A stretch of DNA of 64,000 nucleotides, from positions 1-64,000 of the forward strand of contig JAFDVJ010000014.1 in assembly GCA_018269075.1 (NCBI GenBank). Direction: 5' to 3'. This DNA is from Acidobacteriota bacterium. GTDB lineage: Bacteria > Acidobacteriota > Blastocatellia > Pyrinomonadales > Pyrinomonadaceae. Position 1 is the first letter of the stretch, and every line of letters starts with the position of its first letter. The notes beneath the pieces are model-generated. The model was not told the DNA's origin, did no database searches, and saw only the letters and a program-made list of their open reading frames with translations. Shown one piece after another: positions 1 through 8,282 of the stretch. The position numbers and the translations under genes are program-made.

Positions 1-407
1 TGGTCGATCTCGACAGCGATCCGACCAAGCTGATCGAAGTGGTGGAAATTGGCAAGCAGCTCCTGATGACGCGCGGCTCGCTGACGACCTTCTCCATCGC
101 CAATGACGTGGCGAAATATTTCGCGATCATTCCGGCGATGTTCGCCGCGACGTTTCCGGTTTTGAACGCGCTCAACGTGATGGCGCTCAAAACTCCGCAA
201 TCGGCGATCCTGTCGGCGGTCATCTTCAACGCGCTCGTCATCATCGGGCTGATACCGCTCGCCCTGAAAGGCGTCCGGTACCGCGCGCTGTCGGCCTCGT
301 CGCTGCTGCAGAGAAATCTGCTGATCTACGGTCTGGGCGGAATCATCGCGCCGTTCATCGGCATCAAGATCGTCGACCTGATCATCACGGCGCTCGGTCT
401 CGCCTGA
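1..407 (+). CDS. kdpB: KdpB, potassium-transporting P-type ATPase subunit, C-terminal fragment
   Basis: The window opens inside this gene; the first whole codon starts at base 3 and 134 residues remain. They read as the end of KdpB: the end of the ATPase core followed by the cytoplasmic-to-membrane transition [16 protein letters not shown] and the last hydrophobic helices, ending at a TGA at 405-407. KdpB is the catalytic, phosphorylated subunit of the KdpFABC high-affinity potassium pump in the inner membrane. kdpC follows after a short gap in the same direction, the usual kdp order. The catalytic DKTGT motif lies upstream of the window and cannot be checked. Confidence 0.95.
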   Translation, partial: VDLDSDPTKLIEVVEIGKQLLMTRGSLTTFSIANDVAKYFAIIPAMFAATFPVLNALNVMALKTPQSAILSAVIFNALVIIGLIPLALKGVRYRALSASSLLQRNLLIYGLGGIIAPFIGIKIVDLIITALGLA

Positions 408-500
408 CGGGTTTCGCCGGCGAAACATCGCTCGGCCGTCAGGTTGAAAAACTTTGTAATTTTCGATTTTTACAGCCTTTCGCGGGCGTCTGTTAAATTT

Positions 501-1067
501 ATGAAAGACTTAATAACATCGGTTCTAATGATTTTGGTTTTGACGATTTCGCTCGGCTTGCTTTATCCGCTGGCCGTCTGGGGCGTCGGCCAGTTGATTT
601 TTCCGTACCAGGCGAACGGGTCTCTGATCAAAAACGCGAAGGGCGAAGTCATCGGTTCGGAGCTGATCGGGCAGAATTTCACGTCCGACAAATATTTCCA
701 TTCGCGGCCCTCGGCGGCCGGAAACGGTTACGACGCGGGCGCGTCGAGCGGTTCGAATCTCGGGCCGACCTCGCAGAAACTGATCGACCGCGTGAAAACG
801 GATTCGGAAACCTTGCGGGCGGAAAATCCGAATACGCCGATCCCGGCCGATCTGGTCACGACCAGCGGCTCGGGCCTGGACCCGCATATTTCGCCGGCGG
901 CCGCCGAATTCCAAATTCCGCGCGTCGCCAAAGCGCGCAATGTCAGCGAAGCGGACGTCCGAACAATCGTCGCCCGATTCACCGAAGGCCGCCAATTCGG
1001 CATCTTCGGCGAACCGCGCGTGAATGTTCTGAAACTGAATCTCGAACTGGACAAGACAAGACCGTAG
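501..1067 (+). CDS. kdpC: KdpC, potassium-transporting ATPase subunit C
   Basis: A protein of 188 residues with one N-terminal membrane helix (about residues 5-30, [10 protein letters not shown] then hydrophobic) and a periplasmic domain. It shows the family hallmarks [20 protein letters not shown] and the Ser/Gly stretch with [12 protein letters not shown], then a C-terminal segment ending [10 protein letters not shown]. KdpC is the accessory subunit that supports K+ loading of KdpFABC. I chose the ATG at 501 because it gives the usual length near 190 and places the helix at the N terminus; the frame is open back to a TTG at 444, which would add 19 atypical residues. It lies 93 bp after kdpB and is presumably co-transcribed. 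Confidence 0.95.
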   Translation: MKDLITSVLMILVLTISLGLLYPLAVWGVGQLIFPYQANGSLIKNAKGEVIGSELIGQNFTSDKYFHSRPSAAGNGYDAGASSGSNLGPTSQKLIDRVKTDSETLRAENPNTPIPADLVTTSGSGLDPHISPAAAEFQIPRVAKARNVSEADVRTIVARFTEGRQFGIFGEPRVNVLKLNLELDKTRP

Positions 1068-1231
1068 AAAACCGGATGACGAAACGAACGATCAGCAAAA
1101 ACACGAATTTCAGCCGAAAAACTACGGGCGCGGCCGTTTCGCGGTCGCTTTACGTTTCGATATTTTTCGGCGGTCAAAGTCCGCCCCGTTGATTTCGCTG
1201 AGTTTAATGAAGCTATAGACTTATCAGAAAG

Positions 1232-2410
1232 ATGTTTGTTGACACGCATTTTACCGATATTCCGAACAGCGGCGGCCGGCGGCCGTCGCCCGAGGCGCTG
1301 TTAAAGATGGTCATCGAGCGCGAGCGTGCCAAGTTACGGGTTTACATCGGCGCGGCCGCGGGCGTCGGCAAAACCTTCCGGATGCTCGAAGACGCGCATC
1401 AGCTTAAAGAGCAGGGCGTGGACATTGTCATCGGCGCTGTCGAGACTCACGGACGAACCGAAACCGAGGAGCAGATCAAAGACCTCGAAATCATTCCGCC
1501 GCAGAAAATTATGTATCGCGGAAATGTCTTCGAGGAGATGGACACGGCCGCGATCATCGCCCGCGCGCCGGCGGTCGTCGTCGTCGACGAGCTCGCCCAC
1601 ACGAACATTCGCGGCGCGCGCCGCGAAAAACGCTACGAGGACGTGCTCGAACTGCTCGAAAACGGGATTTCCGTGATCACGGCCGTCAACATCCAGCATA
1701 TCGAATCCCTGAACGACGTCGTCCGCCGGACGACCAACGTGCAGGTCCGCGAAACCGTGCCCGACTGTTTTTTCAAACGCGCCGACGAGGTGATCGACAT
1801 CGACGTCTCGATCGACACGCTTCGGACGCGGCTCCGGCAGGGCAAGATTTATTCGGTCGAAAAGATCGAGCAGGCGCTCAATAATTTTTTTCGCAAGGGC
1901 AATCTCGCCGCGCTCCGCGAGCTCGCGCTGCGGCAGGTTGCCTATCATCAGGCCGAACAGGACCACGAATACCGCGAGCGCGAGGGTCTCGAACAGGCGG
2001 CGATGCCCGAAACGATTATGGTCTGTATGGCGTCGCGCGGCTCGGCGAAAAAGATCCTGCGCGTCGGCGCGCGGATCGCCGGCCGGATGGCGGCCTCCGA
2101 CTGGTTCGCCGTTTACGTCGAAACGCCCGCCGAGGAACCCGGCCGAATCCGGCCGGAAACTTACGCCATTCTGCAGGAAAACGTCAGATTCGCCGAAACG
2201 CTCGGCGCGAAGGTCGTTAAATTGAAGGGCGCCAACGTTTCCGACACGCTGCTGAAATTCGCCCGCGAAAACGAGGTCACGCACGTCATCTTCGGCCAGT
2301 CGGCGCGCTCGCGCTGGGAGATCTTCTGGAAGGGCTCGATCATCAACCGCTTTCTCGGCGAAGTCCGGGACGCCGCCGTCCACGTCATCCCGGTCGAGAA
2401 AGAGCGCTGA
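1232..2410 (+). CDS. kdpD: Truncated KdpD: KdpD domain plus universal-stress domain, no histidine kinase
   Basis: This 392-residue protein corresponds to the cytoplasmic N-terminal half of the K+ sensor KdpD. Visible are Walker A GAAAGVGKT (residues 40-48), the Walker B-like VVVVDELAHTN (about 114-124), and a universal-stress-protein fold from about residue 258 to the end. Full KdpD (near 900 residues) then has four membrane helices, a GAF-like region and a histidine kinase; here translation stops after the Usp domain and the next 150 bp carry no kinase remnant. It is therefore a short KdpD rather than a recent frameshift. Short forms are known in other phyla. It probably acts as a K+ or nucleotide-responsive partner for a kinase encoded elsewhere. 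The start has only a weak AGAAAG ribosome-binding sequence. Confidence 0.9.
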   Translation: MFVDTHFTDIPNSGGRRPSPEALLKMVIERERAKLRVYIGAAAGVGKTFRMLEDAHQLKEQGVDIVIGAVETHGRTETEEQIKDLEIIPPQKIMYRGNVFEEMDTAAIIARAPAVVVVDELAHTNIRGARREKRYEDVLELLENGISVITAVNIQHIESLNDVVRRTTNVQVRETVPDCFFKRADEVIDIDVSIDTLRTRLRQGKIYSVEKIEQALNNFFRKGNLAALRELALRQVAYHQAEQDHEYREREGLEQAAMPETIMVCMASRGSAKKILRVGARIAGRMAASDWFAVYVETPAEEPGRIRPETYAILQENVRFAETLGAKVVKLKGANVSDTLLKFARENEVTHVIFGQSARSRWEIFWKGSIINRFLGEVRDAAVHVIPVEKER

Positions 2411-2494
2411 GCGGCCGAACGCCGACAAACAAATACCGTCCGAATTTTTCCGCCCCGGCCGCGCGGGCGCGGTCTTCGTCCGTCCGGCCAAAAT

Positions 2495-2538
2495 TTTATG
2501 CAATCTTTACGCTTTCTTTATGAAATCTTTATAACTTT
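2495..2538 (+). promoter_or_regulatory. Four TTTA-type direct repeats at exact 11-bp spacing (OmpR/KdpE-type operator)
   Basis: Hexamers TTTATG, TTTACG, TTTATG and TTTATA start at 2495, 2506, 2517 and 2528, each followed by five bases that mostly end in TC. An 11-bp register is the normal spacing of tandem half-sites for OmpR/PhoB-family response regulators. As I recall it, the E. coli KdpE site has a TTTATA and a TTTACA hexamer with the same 11-bp offset. TAAGCT near 2544 could serve as a -10 element, with the repeats replacing the -35. The position between kdpD and the K+ transporter gene fits KdpE control; the regulator itself is not in the window. Confidence 0.65.
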
Positions 2539-2622
2539 TCCGGTAAGCTGACGCTTGGTAATTTGATCACCCGAGGTGCGTTGTTCCGGCTTCGCACTTT
2601 TTGTTTTGCAATCACGGATTAT

Positions 2623-4710
2623 ATGAAAGCAGCAACTGCTTTGGCCATCGAGAAAATCACCCCCGAACTTGATCTTGAACCATCAGCCGAAAATGAGGAA
2701 GAGCCGTCTATGCTCAATAAACTGAAGCGTTTGATCGTCGGGAAAGCGCTCCGCAGCGAACAGGCCGTGCACGAACGACTGACCAAAAAAGTCGCGCTCG
2801 CCGTCTTTTCTTCCGACGCGCTCTCGTCGACCGCCTACGCGACCGAGGAGATCCTGCTCGTGCTCGCGACGGCCGTCGCCTTCGGTCAGGCGAACGCGTT
2901 CGGCTACGTCATCCCGGTCTCGATCGGCATCGCCGTCCTGCTCGCGATCGTCACGATCAGCTACCGGCAGACGATCCACGCCTACCCGACCGGCGGCGGC
3001 GCGTACATCGTCGCCAAGGAAAATCTCGGCACCGTGCCCGGCCTCGTCGCCGGCGCCTCGCTGCTCGTCGATTACGTGCTGACCGTCTCGGTCTCGATCT
3101 CGGCCGGCGTCGCGGCGATCACGTCGGCCGCGCAGGGGACGTCGTTCGCGTGGATTTCCGAGCACAAGGTCGCGATCGGCCTTTTCTTTATCGGTCTGAT
3201 CTGCGTCGCCAACCTCCGCGGCGTCCGCGAATCGGGCGCGCTTTTCGCCGCGCCGACCTACGCGTTTCTCGTCTCCTTTCTCTTTATGATCGGCTACGGC
3301 CTGATCTATTACCTGCTGTACGACGGCGTCGCGACGCCGCCGCACGACGACAGCGTCAAGCTCGCCGAGGGCTACGCGCCGCAGGCGCTGACCGTTTTCC
3401 TGCTGCTCGGCGCGTTTTCGAACGGCTGCTCGGCGCTGACCGGCGTCGAGGCGATCTCGAACGGCGTCCAGGCCTTCAAGCGGCCGGAAGCGAAAAACGC
3501 CTCGAAAACCCTGCTCGCGATGGCGCTGCTGCTCGGCGCGATGTTCATCGGCACGAGCGTTCTCGCCTATCTTTTCGGCGTTCACCCGCACGAGGACGAA
3601 ACCGTCATCTCGCAGTTCGCGCGGCATATCTTCACGGGCGGAATGGGCTGGTTCTACTACGTCGTGCAGGCCTCGACGGCGGCGATCCTGATCCTCGCGG
3701 CGAACACCGCGTTCGCCGATTTTCCGCGGCTCTCGTCGCTGCTCGCGCGCGACCGCTTTCTGCCGCGCCAGTTCGCCAACCGCGGCGACAAGCTCGTCTT
3801 CTCGAACGGCATCATCATTCTCGCGATCTTCGCCTCGCTGCTCGTGATCGGCTTCGGCGGCGACACGTCGCGGCTGATCCCGCTCTACGCGGTCGGCGTC
3901 TTTCTTTCGTTCACGCTCTCGCAGGCCGGGATGGTCCGTCACTGGATCAAGGTTCGGCGGCACGAATTTTACGACGACGCGATCCACGCCAGCGAGGTCG
4001 AATCGGACAAAACGCTCCCCGACGTCGGGCTCGCGATGGAGCAGAGCAAATCGCCGCGCTTCGTCACCGACGAGGTGACCGAGCGCAAAAACTGGAAGAA
4101 ATCGCTCGTCATCAACGCCGTCGGCGCGGTCGCGACGGCCGTCGTCCTGACGGTCTTCGTCGTCACGAAATTCGTCCACGGCGCGTGGCTCGTCGTCGTC
4201 ATGATCCCGCTGCTGGTGATGATTTTTATGGCGATTCACCGGCATTACCTGGCGGTCGCGCGGCAGCTTTCGATGGAGGAGATCGACGACAAGCTGAAGC
4301 CGATCAACCACCGCGTGATCGTCCCGATCTCGGGCATTCACCGCGGCGTCCTGCACGCGCTGCAGTACGCGAAATCGATCGCCAACGACGACGTCACGGC
4401 GGTCTTCATCGACTTCGAGGAAGAGGCGACGGCGAAGCTCAAGGAACGCTGGGACCGGCTCGATCTCGGCGTCAAGCTCGTCGTCCTGCCGTCGCCGTAC
4501 CGCGAGCTGACGCGGCCGCTCCTGCGTTACATCTACCGCATCGACCGCAAAAACGACGACGATGTGCTGACGGTCGTCCTCCCGGAATTCGTCCCGGCCC
4601 GCTGGTGGCAGCATCTGCTCCACAACCAGAGCTCGCTGCTCCTCAAAGGCCGTCTCCTTTTCAAACCCGGCATCATCGTGACGAACGTGCCGTACCATCT
4701 CAAGCAGTGA
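2623..4710 (+). CDS. KimA-like APC-superfamily potassium transporter
   Basis: About 695 residues: roughly twelve hydrophobic helices followed by a cytoplasmic C-terminal domain of about 150 residues. The start of the core, KRLIVGKALRSEQ then SSDALSSTAYATEE, and the C-terminal DDDVLTVVLPEFVPARWWQH and PGIIVTNVPYHL resemble the YdaO/KimA group of the APC superfamily, in which Bacillus KimA imports K+ with protons. That substrate is inferred from family and from the kdp genes next door; a general amino-acid permease is the alternative. Starts are uncertain: ATG 2623 is used here, but ATG 2710, with GAGGAAGAG at 2695-2703, begins exactly where family similarity begins. A TTG at 2563 would lie almost on the likely transcription start. 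The gene stands 212 bp after kdpD behind an 11-bp repeat operator. Confidence 0.85.
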   Translation: MKAATALAIEKITPELDLEPSAENEEEPSMLNKLKRLIVGKALRSEQAVHERLTKKVALAVFSSDALSSTAYATEEILLVLATAVAFGQANAFGYVIPVSIGIAVLLAIVTISYRQTIHAYPTGGGAYIVAKENLGTVPGLVAGASLLVDYVLTVSVSISAGVAAITSAAQGTSFAWISEHKVAIGLFFIGLICVANLRGVRESGALFAAPTYAFLVSFLFMIGYGLIYYLLYDGVATPPHDDSVKLAEGYAPQALTVFLLLGAFSNGCSALTGVEAISNGVQAFKRPEAKNASKTLLAMALLLGAMFIGTSVLAYLFGVHPHEDETVISQFARHIFTGGMGWFYYVVQASTAAILILAANTAFADFPRLSSLLARDRFLPRQFANRGDKLVFSNGIIILAIFASLLVIGFGGDTSRLIPLYAVGVFLSFTLSQAGMVRHWIKVRRHEFYDDAIHASEVESDKTLPDVGLAMEQSKSPRFVTDEVTERKNWKKSLVINAVGAVATAVVLTVFVVTKFVHGAWLVVVMIPLLVMIFMAIHRHYLAVARQLSMEEIDDKLKPINHRVIVPISGIHRGVLHALQYAKSIANDDVTAVFIDFEEEATAKLKERWDRLDLGVKLVVLPSPYRELTRPLLRYIYRIDRKNDDDVLTVVLPEFVPARWWQHLLHNQSSLLLKGRLLFKPGIIVTNVPYHLKQ

Positions 4711-4933
4711 TTTCGGATTTCGGATTTCGGATTTCGGATTGGTTTCGGGGCGCGACGGGAATTTCCCGCTTTTGACCGGTCTTTTTCGGATGGGTTCAAT
4801 GCGGGGCGGGAAGGTTCCGCGCCCGGCCCATTGTTTTCGAACTTCGACCGCTTCTTTTCGAATTGGTTTAAGGCGCAAAGGAAAAATTCCGCCATAAACC
4901 AATCCGAAATCCGCAATCCGCAATCCGAAATCG
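4709..4933. repeat. MITE-like element: inverted GGATTTC heptamer arrays around a core
   Basis: Tandem GGATTTC heptamers at 4709-4746 and their reverse complement at 4896-4933 flank a core of about 150 bp. The core contains partly repeated units with GGTTT...GGCGC and TTCGACCGNTTC. A shorter relative of the whole element lies at 9100-9240. It fills the whole gap between the transporter gene and the polymerase gene. Confidence 0.75.
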
Positions 4934-4975
4934 CCCCTCTTGTTTATTTCCGTCCGACGTTTTAGGATTGATGAG

Positions 4976-6751
4976 ATGGAGATTTATTTTGAGCTGATCA
5001 ACGATGCCGAGGGCATCCGGAAGGTTTACGATGCGCTGATCGGGGAGGAATTTCTGGGGTTCGACACCGAGACGACCGAGCTCGATCCGTATGAGGGGAA
5101 CATTCGTCTCGTCCAGCTCAGCAACGGCCGCAGCACGTTCGTCGTCGACCTCAAGCCGTTCGCCGAAAAGGGCGATCTGCGGACCGCGCCGGAGCTCGCG
5201 CTGCTCCGCGAGATTCTCAATGCGCCGAAGCCGATCAAGATCGCGCACAACGCGAAATTCGACGCGAAATGGGTCCGGCATCATCTCGGCGTCGATGTAA
5301 ACGGCCTCTTCGACACGCTGCTCGCGAGCCAGCTGATCGCGGCCGGCGATCAGGACCGGCGGCACAACCTCGCCGAGGTCGCCAACTTTTTTCTCGGGAT
5401 CGAGGTCGACAAGACCGAGCAGGTTTCCGACTGGAGCGCGCCCGAGCTCTCGACGGCGCAGATCCAGTACGCCGCGAAAGACGCGGTGATTATGATCGGG
5501 CTCCGCGAAAAGATCGTCGAGCGGCTCAGACAGGACGAGCTGATCCGCGTCGCCAAGCTCGAATTCGACAGCGTCGCGCCGCTCGCCGCGATGGAGCTCA
5601 ACGGTTTTTATCTCGACGCCGGACGCTGGCGCGAACAGCTCGAAAAGGTCAAGAAGGAACAGACGCGGATCGCCGCCGAATTGCAGCAGATGCTCTCGGC
5701 CGGCGTCGCGCAGGCGTCGCTTTTCGGCGTCGCCGAGATCAATCTCGATTCGCAGCAGCAGGTGATGGACGCGCTCGTCAATCTCGGCGTGCCGGTCCCG
5801 GCGTCGACGCGCGGCTGGCAATTGGAGCCGCTCGCGCTCGAATATCCGGTGATCGCGAAGCTTTTGGAATACCGCGGCGTCGCGAAATCGATCTCGAGCT
5901 TCGGCGAGAACATTCTCGAATTCATCAAGCCGCAGACCGGCCGTCTCCATTCGGATTTCCGCCAGATCGGCGCGCCGACTGGACGGTTCTCGTCGTCGAA
6001 GCCGAACATCCAGCAGATCCCGCACGAAGAGGCCTACCGCCGCTGTTTCCGCGCGCCCGACGGCCGCAAGCTCGTGATCGCCGACTACAGCCAGATCGAG
6101 CTCCGCATCCTCGCGGAATTTTCGGGCGACGAAAATTTTATCGAGGCCTTCAAATCAGGCGCGGACTTTCACACGATCACCGCCGCGCAGGTCTTCGGCG
6201 TCGCGCCGGAAAACGTCTCGTCCGAACAGCGCTCGTTCGCCAAACGGCTGAATTTCGGCGTCGTCTACGGCATCGGCGCGTCGCGGTTCGCGCTGATGAC
6301 GGGTTTGTCGCAGAAACAGGCCGAAGACACGATGCGCAGGTATTTCAGCACGTATCGCGGGCTCGACGCGTGGCTTCGCGACGCCGCGCGGCGCGTCGTC
6401 AACGAAAAAACGGCGCGGACCGCCTCGGGCCGGCTGCTCAAGTTCCGGTTCGACGATCAGGACCGCTCGGCGGTCGGCGCGGCGCAGCGCAACGCCAAGA
6501 ACTTCCCGATCCAGGGCACCTCGGCCGATATTTTGAAGCGCGCGCTCTGTCTTTTGCACAAAGCGATCGACGGAACGAGCGCGCGGCTCGTCAACATCGT
6601 CCACGACGAGATCATCCTCGAATGCGACGCCGCCGAAGCCGAGGAAAGCTGCCGAAAACTCGAAAAAGCGATGTGCGACGCCGCCGAGGAATACGTCAAA
6701 AAAGTCCCCGTCAAAGTCGACGCCCACGTCGCCGACGAATGGACTAAGTAG
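4976..6751 (+). CDS. DNA polymerase I family protein: 3'-5' exonuclease plus polymerase, no 5' nuclease domain
   Basis: A family A DNA polymerase of 591 residues. The N-terminal part is a DEDD-type proofreading exonuclease with FDTETTELD (D30, E32), HNAKFD (91-96) and YAAKDA (D169). The polymerase half has motif A DYSQIELR (370-377), motif B KRLNFGVVYG (423-432) and motif C IVHDE (HDE 543-545). E. coli Pol I is 928 residues and adds an N-terminal 5' nuclease, absent here as in many short bacterial forms. Likely roles are gap filling and repair synthesis. I chose ATG 4976 (MEIYFELIND); the frame is open to a TTG at 4940, but those codons lie partly in the upstream repeat element. Confidence 0.93.
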   Translation: MEIYFELINDAEGIRKVYDALIGEEFLGFDTETTELDPYEGNIRLVQLSNGRSTFVVDLKPFAEKGDLRTAPELALLREILNAPKPIKIAHNAKFDAKWVRHHLGVDVNGLFDTLLASQLIAAGDQDRRHNLAEVANFFLGIEVDKTEQVSDWSAPELSTAQIQYAAKDAVIMIGLREKIVERLRQDELIRVAKLEFDSVAPLAAMELNGFYLDAGRWREQLEKVKKEQTRIAAELQQMLSAGVAQASLFGVAEINLDSQQQVMDALVNLGVPVPASTRGWQLEPLALEYPVIAKLLEYRGVAKSISSFGENILEFIKPQTGRLHSDFRQIGAPTGRFSSSKPNIQQIPHEEAYRRCFRAPDGRKLVIADYSQIELRILAEFSGDENFIEAFKSGADFHTITAAQVFGVAPENVSSEQRSFAKRLNFGVVYGIGASRFALMTGLSQKQAEDTMRRYFSTYRGLDAWLRDAARRVVNEKTARTASGRLLKFRFDDQDRSAVGAAQRNAKNFPIQGTSADILKRALCLLHKAIDGTSARLVNIVHDEIILECDAAEAEESCRKLEKAMCDAAEEYVKKVPVKVDAHVADEWTK

Positions 6752-6900
6752 AGTCGAGAGTCGAGAGTCGAGAGTCGGAGCGCCGGAGCGCCGGCATCTC
6801 GGCCGGCAATGCGTTTGAAAAACGCAAACAGCGTTTCATTTCTTTCGATCTGCGAGAAAATGAAGCGCTGTTTGCGTTGTTTGATGCCGCGCCGTAAATG
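6751..6900. repeat. GTCGAGA heptamers plus GGAGCGCCGGCATC-type inverted element
   Basis: About four GTCGAGA heptamers follow the polymerase stop codon, then a segment of about 110 bp starting GGAGCGCCGGCATC with an internal hairpin GCGTTTGAAAAACGC and CAGCGTTTCATTTC pairing with AAATGAAGCGCTG. A close relative lies at 28486-28618. The remaining bases to 7106 hold nothing I can recognise. Confidence 0.65.
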
Positions 6901-7106
6901 ATGATAAAACCTTGCGAAACGTGAAAGCGGACTGGCCGTGGCTCCCGTCGCTTAATACATTTTTATAACCGTTCGATAACCGGGAGTTTGAGGTTGTCAG
7001 AAAAACAAATCGGTCCGGCGAGCGGCAGCGGGACGCGTTTCATCAATTGAAACTTGTCCGGGATGTGCGCCGCTGGCCGTACCGATGTTTTTTTCGGCCG
7101 GCCGCG

Positions 7107-7586
7107 CTAAGCGATGTAGATCGGCGCGGTGTCGCGGCTGCCAATGATCGTCGGGTCGTGGACTTTCGCGAGCCCGCACGAGAGCAGCGTGCCCTCGGCG
7201 GCGTGATCGGTCGTGCCGGCGCCGTTGATGTGGCCCATTTCGTGGACCAGCGTGCCGACGACGCTCCAGTAGCCCCACATAAAGGCGTATTCGCAGATCG
7301 AGATGTCGACGCCGCTGATGATCGTCCAGCCGTAGGTCGTTTTATCGGGACAGTAACTGATCCAGACCGTGTCGTCGTCGAAGATGTCGTCGAACGTCCG
7401 GCCGTTCGGCAGCTTTTTGAAAGCGTCGTTGCACGCCTTGCTGCCGCGGATGTTGTTTTTACAGATACCGATCGCCTTTTCAAGCATTTTTCGCTGTTTT
7501 TCGAGTTTGGCGTCGTAGGGCAGCCATTCGGCGGTGCCGATCTTGACGTGTCCGACGTGTCCCGAACCCGCAGTGTTGATTTTCAT
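7107..7586 (-). CDS. Small HExxH zinc-metallopeptidase-like protein of unknown role
   Basis: A 159-residue protein with HEMGH (115-119), followed by G122 and D127-H128, so the zinc site reads HExxHxxGxxxxDH, close to the metzincin pattern HExxHxxGxxH with a longer gap to the third histidine. No Met-turn, signal peptide or membrane helix is evident. Five cysteines are present (42, 52, 79, 98, 137), unusual for a cytoplasmic protein. The start is well supported: GGAGG lies seven bases before the ATG at 7586, and upstream codons in the open frame are atypical. The gene is isolated, oriented against its left neighbour and flanked by repeat DNA. I do not recognise a named family; a secreted or injected peptidase effector is one possibility but nothing nearby shows a delivery system. 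Confidence 0.7.
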   Translation of the reverse strand: MKINTAGSGHVGHVKIGTAEWLPYDAKLEKQRKMLEKAIGICKNNIRGSKACNDAFKKLPNGRTFDDIFDDDTVWISYCPDKTTYGWTIISGVDISICEYAFMWGYWSVVGTLVHEMGHINGAGTTDHAAEGTLLSCGLAKVHDPTIIGSRDTAPIYIA

Positions 7587-7892
7587 ACTAAAACCTCCTT
7601 CAAAATAAAACTTTTTAGTACCGGTTAGGATACATATAGATGACGAAGGCAAAAACGATTATTTGCCTGACAAGTTAATCAGCGGATACCTGAATTTTAA
7701 CGCCGTTTCCAATCAAACGGCAAAGCGGCGCCCCCAAATCCCGGTAAAAAATTCCAAATCGATCGATGCGCCGCTATTTTCCCCCGATTTCGCGTCTTTC
7801 GCGGGCGAATTTTCGTTTCGGCCCGTAAAATTTTCTCTAAACCGGCAAAAATCTATCCAATTTTTCGGATTTTTCGCCCAAATCGGAGCGAA

Positions 7893-8079
7893 TCATATCA
7901 AATTATAGAGAAATCGCTCCAAATCAGAACAAATCACTCCAAATTGAAACCGATTCACTCCAAATCAGAACAAATCACTCCAAATTGAAACCGATTCATT
8001 CCAAATTGAAACCGATTCACTCCAAAACGGAACCGATTCACTTCAAAGTGTCATCGAATCATTCCAAAACGGTACGTAT
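7893..8079. repeat. Minisatellite, 20-21 bp period, about nine copies
   Basis: Units containing TCACTCCAAA recur at 7914, 7934, 7955, 7975, 7996, 8017, 8038 and 8059, with a weaker copy at 7893. Two alternating flanks, TTGAAACCGA and TCAGAACAAA, show higher-order structure. The repeat is much richer in A+T than the genes. The rest of the gap 7587-8282 holds one inverted repeat and a terminator. Confidence 0.8.
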
Positions 8080-8117
8080 TACGATTTTAAGGCAGGCATT
8101 CGCGCATTTTCGGCGCG

Positions 8118-8206
8118 TTTTGAGTTCCGCCTTCAGGCGGCCTGAGTTTCGCCCTGAAAAATTTTCCCGGAGCAGCGATCGGCCGCCTGAAGGCGGAACT
8201 CAAAAC
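8118..8206. repeat. Inverted repeat with GAGTTCCGCCTTCAGGCGGC arms
   Basis: An arm of about 24 bp at 8118-8141 is matched by its reverse complement at 8182-8206 around a 40-bp loop. Each arm contains its own short palindrome GCCTTCAGGC. Relatives with the same arm sequence occur at 32313-32626 and 61515-61606. Confidence 0.75.
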
Positions 8207-8228
8207 AAAAGCGGAGCTCAAAACAAAA

Positions 8229-8262
8229 AAGGACGACCGCCCGCGCGATCGTCCTTTGATTT
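8229..8262 (-). terminator. Intrinsic terminator of the COG1579 zinc-ribbon gene
   Basis: Read on the minus strand, AAGGACGATCGC pairs with GCGGTCGTCCTT across a short GC loop, followed directly by TTTTTTGTTTT. It lies 20-50 bp past the stop codon of the gene at 8283-9014. Confidence 0.85.
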
Positions 8263-8282
8263 CCGTTAATTCCGAAAAAAAA

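Noticed and set aside
2410-2622. c-di-AMP (ydaO) riboswitch before the KimA-like gene
   Set aside because: The leader is too short and lacks the conserved blocks; only the 11-bp repeats and a small hairpin are visible.
2683-4923. Long antisense frames over GC-rich genes, here and at many other genes
   Set aside because: Typical mirror frames caused by high GC at third positions; they show Arg/Asp-rich composition and no domains.
7893-8079. CRISPR array
   Set aside because: Units are directly adjacent at 20-21 bp without unique spacers, and no cas genes are present.
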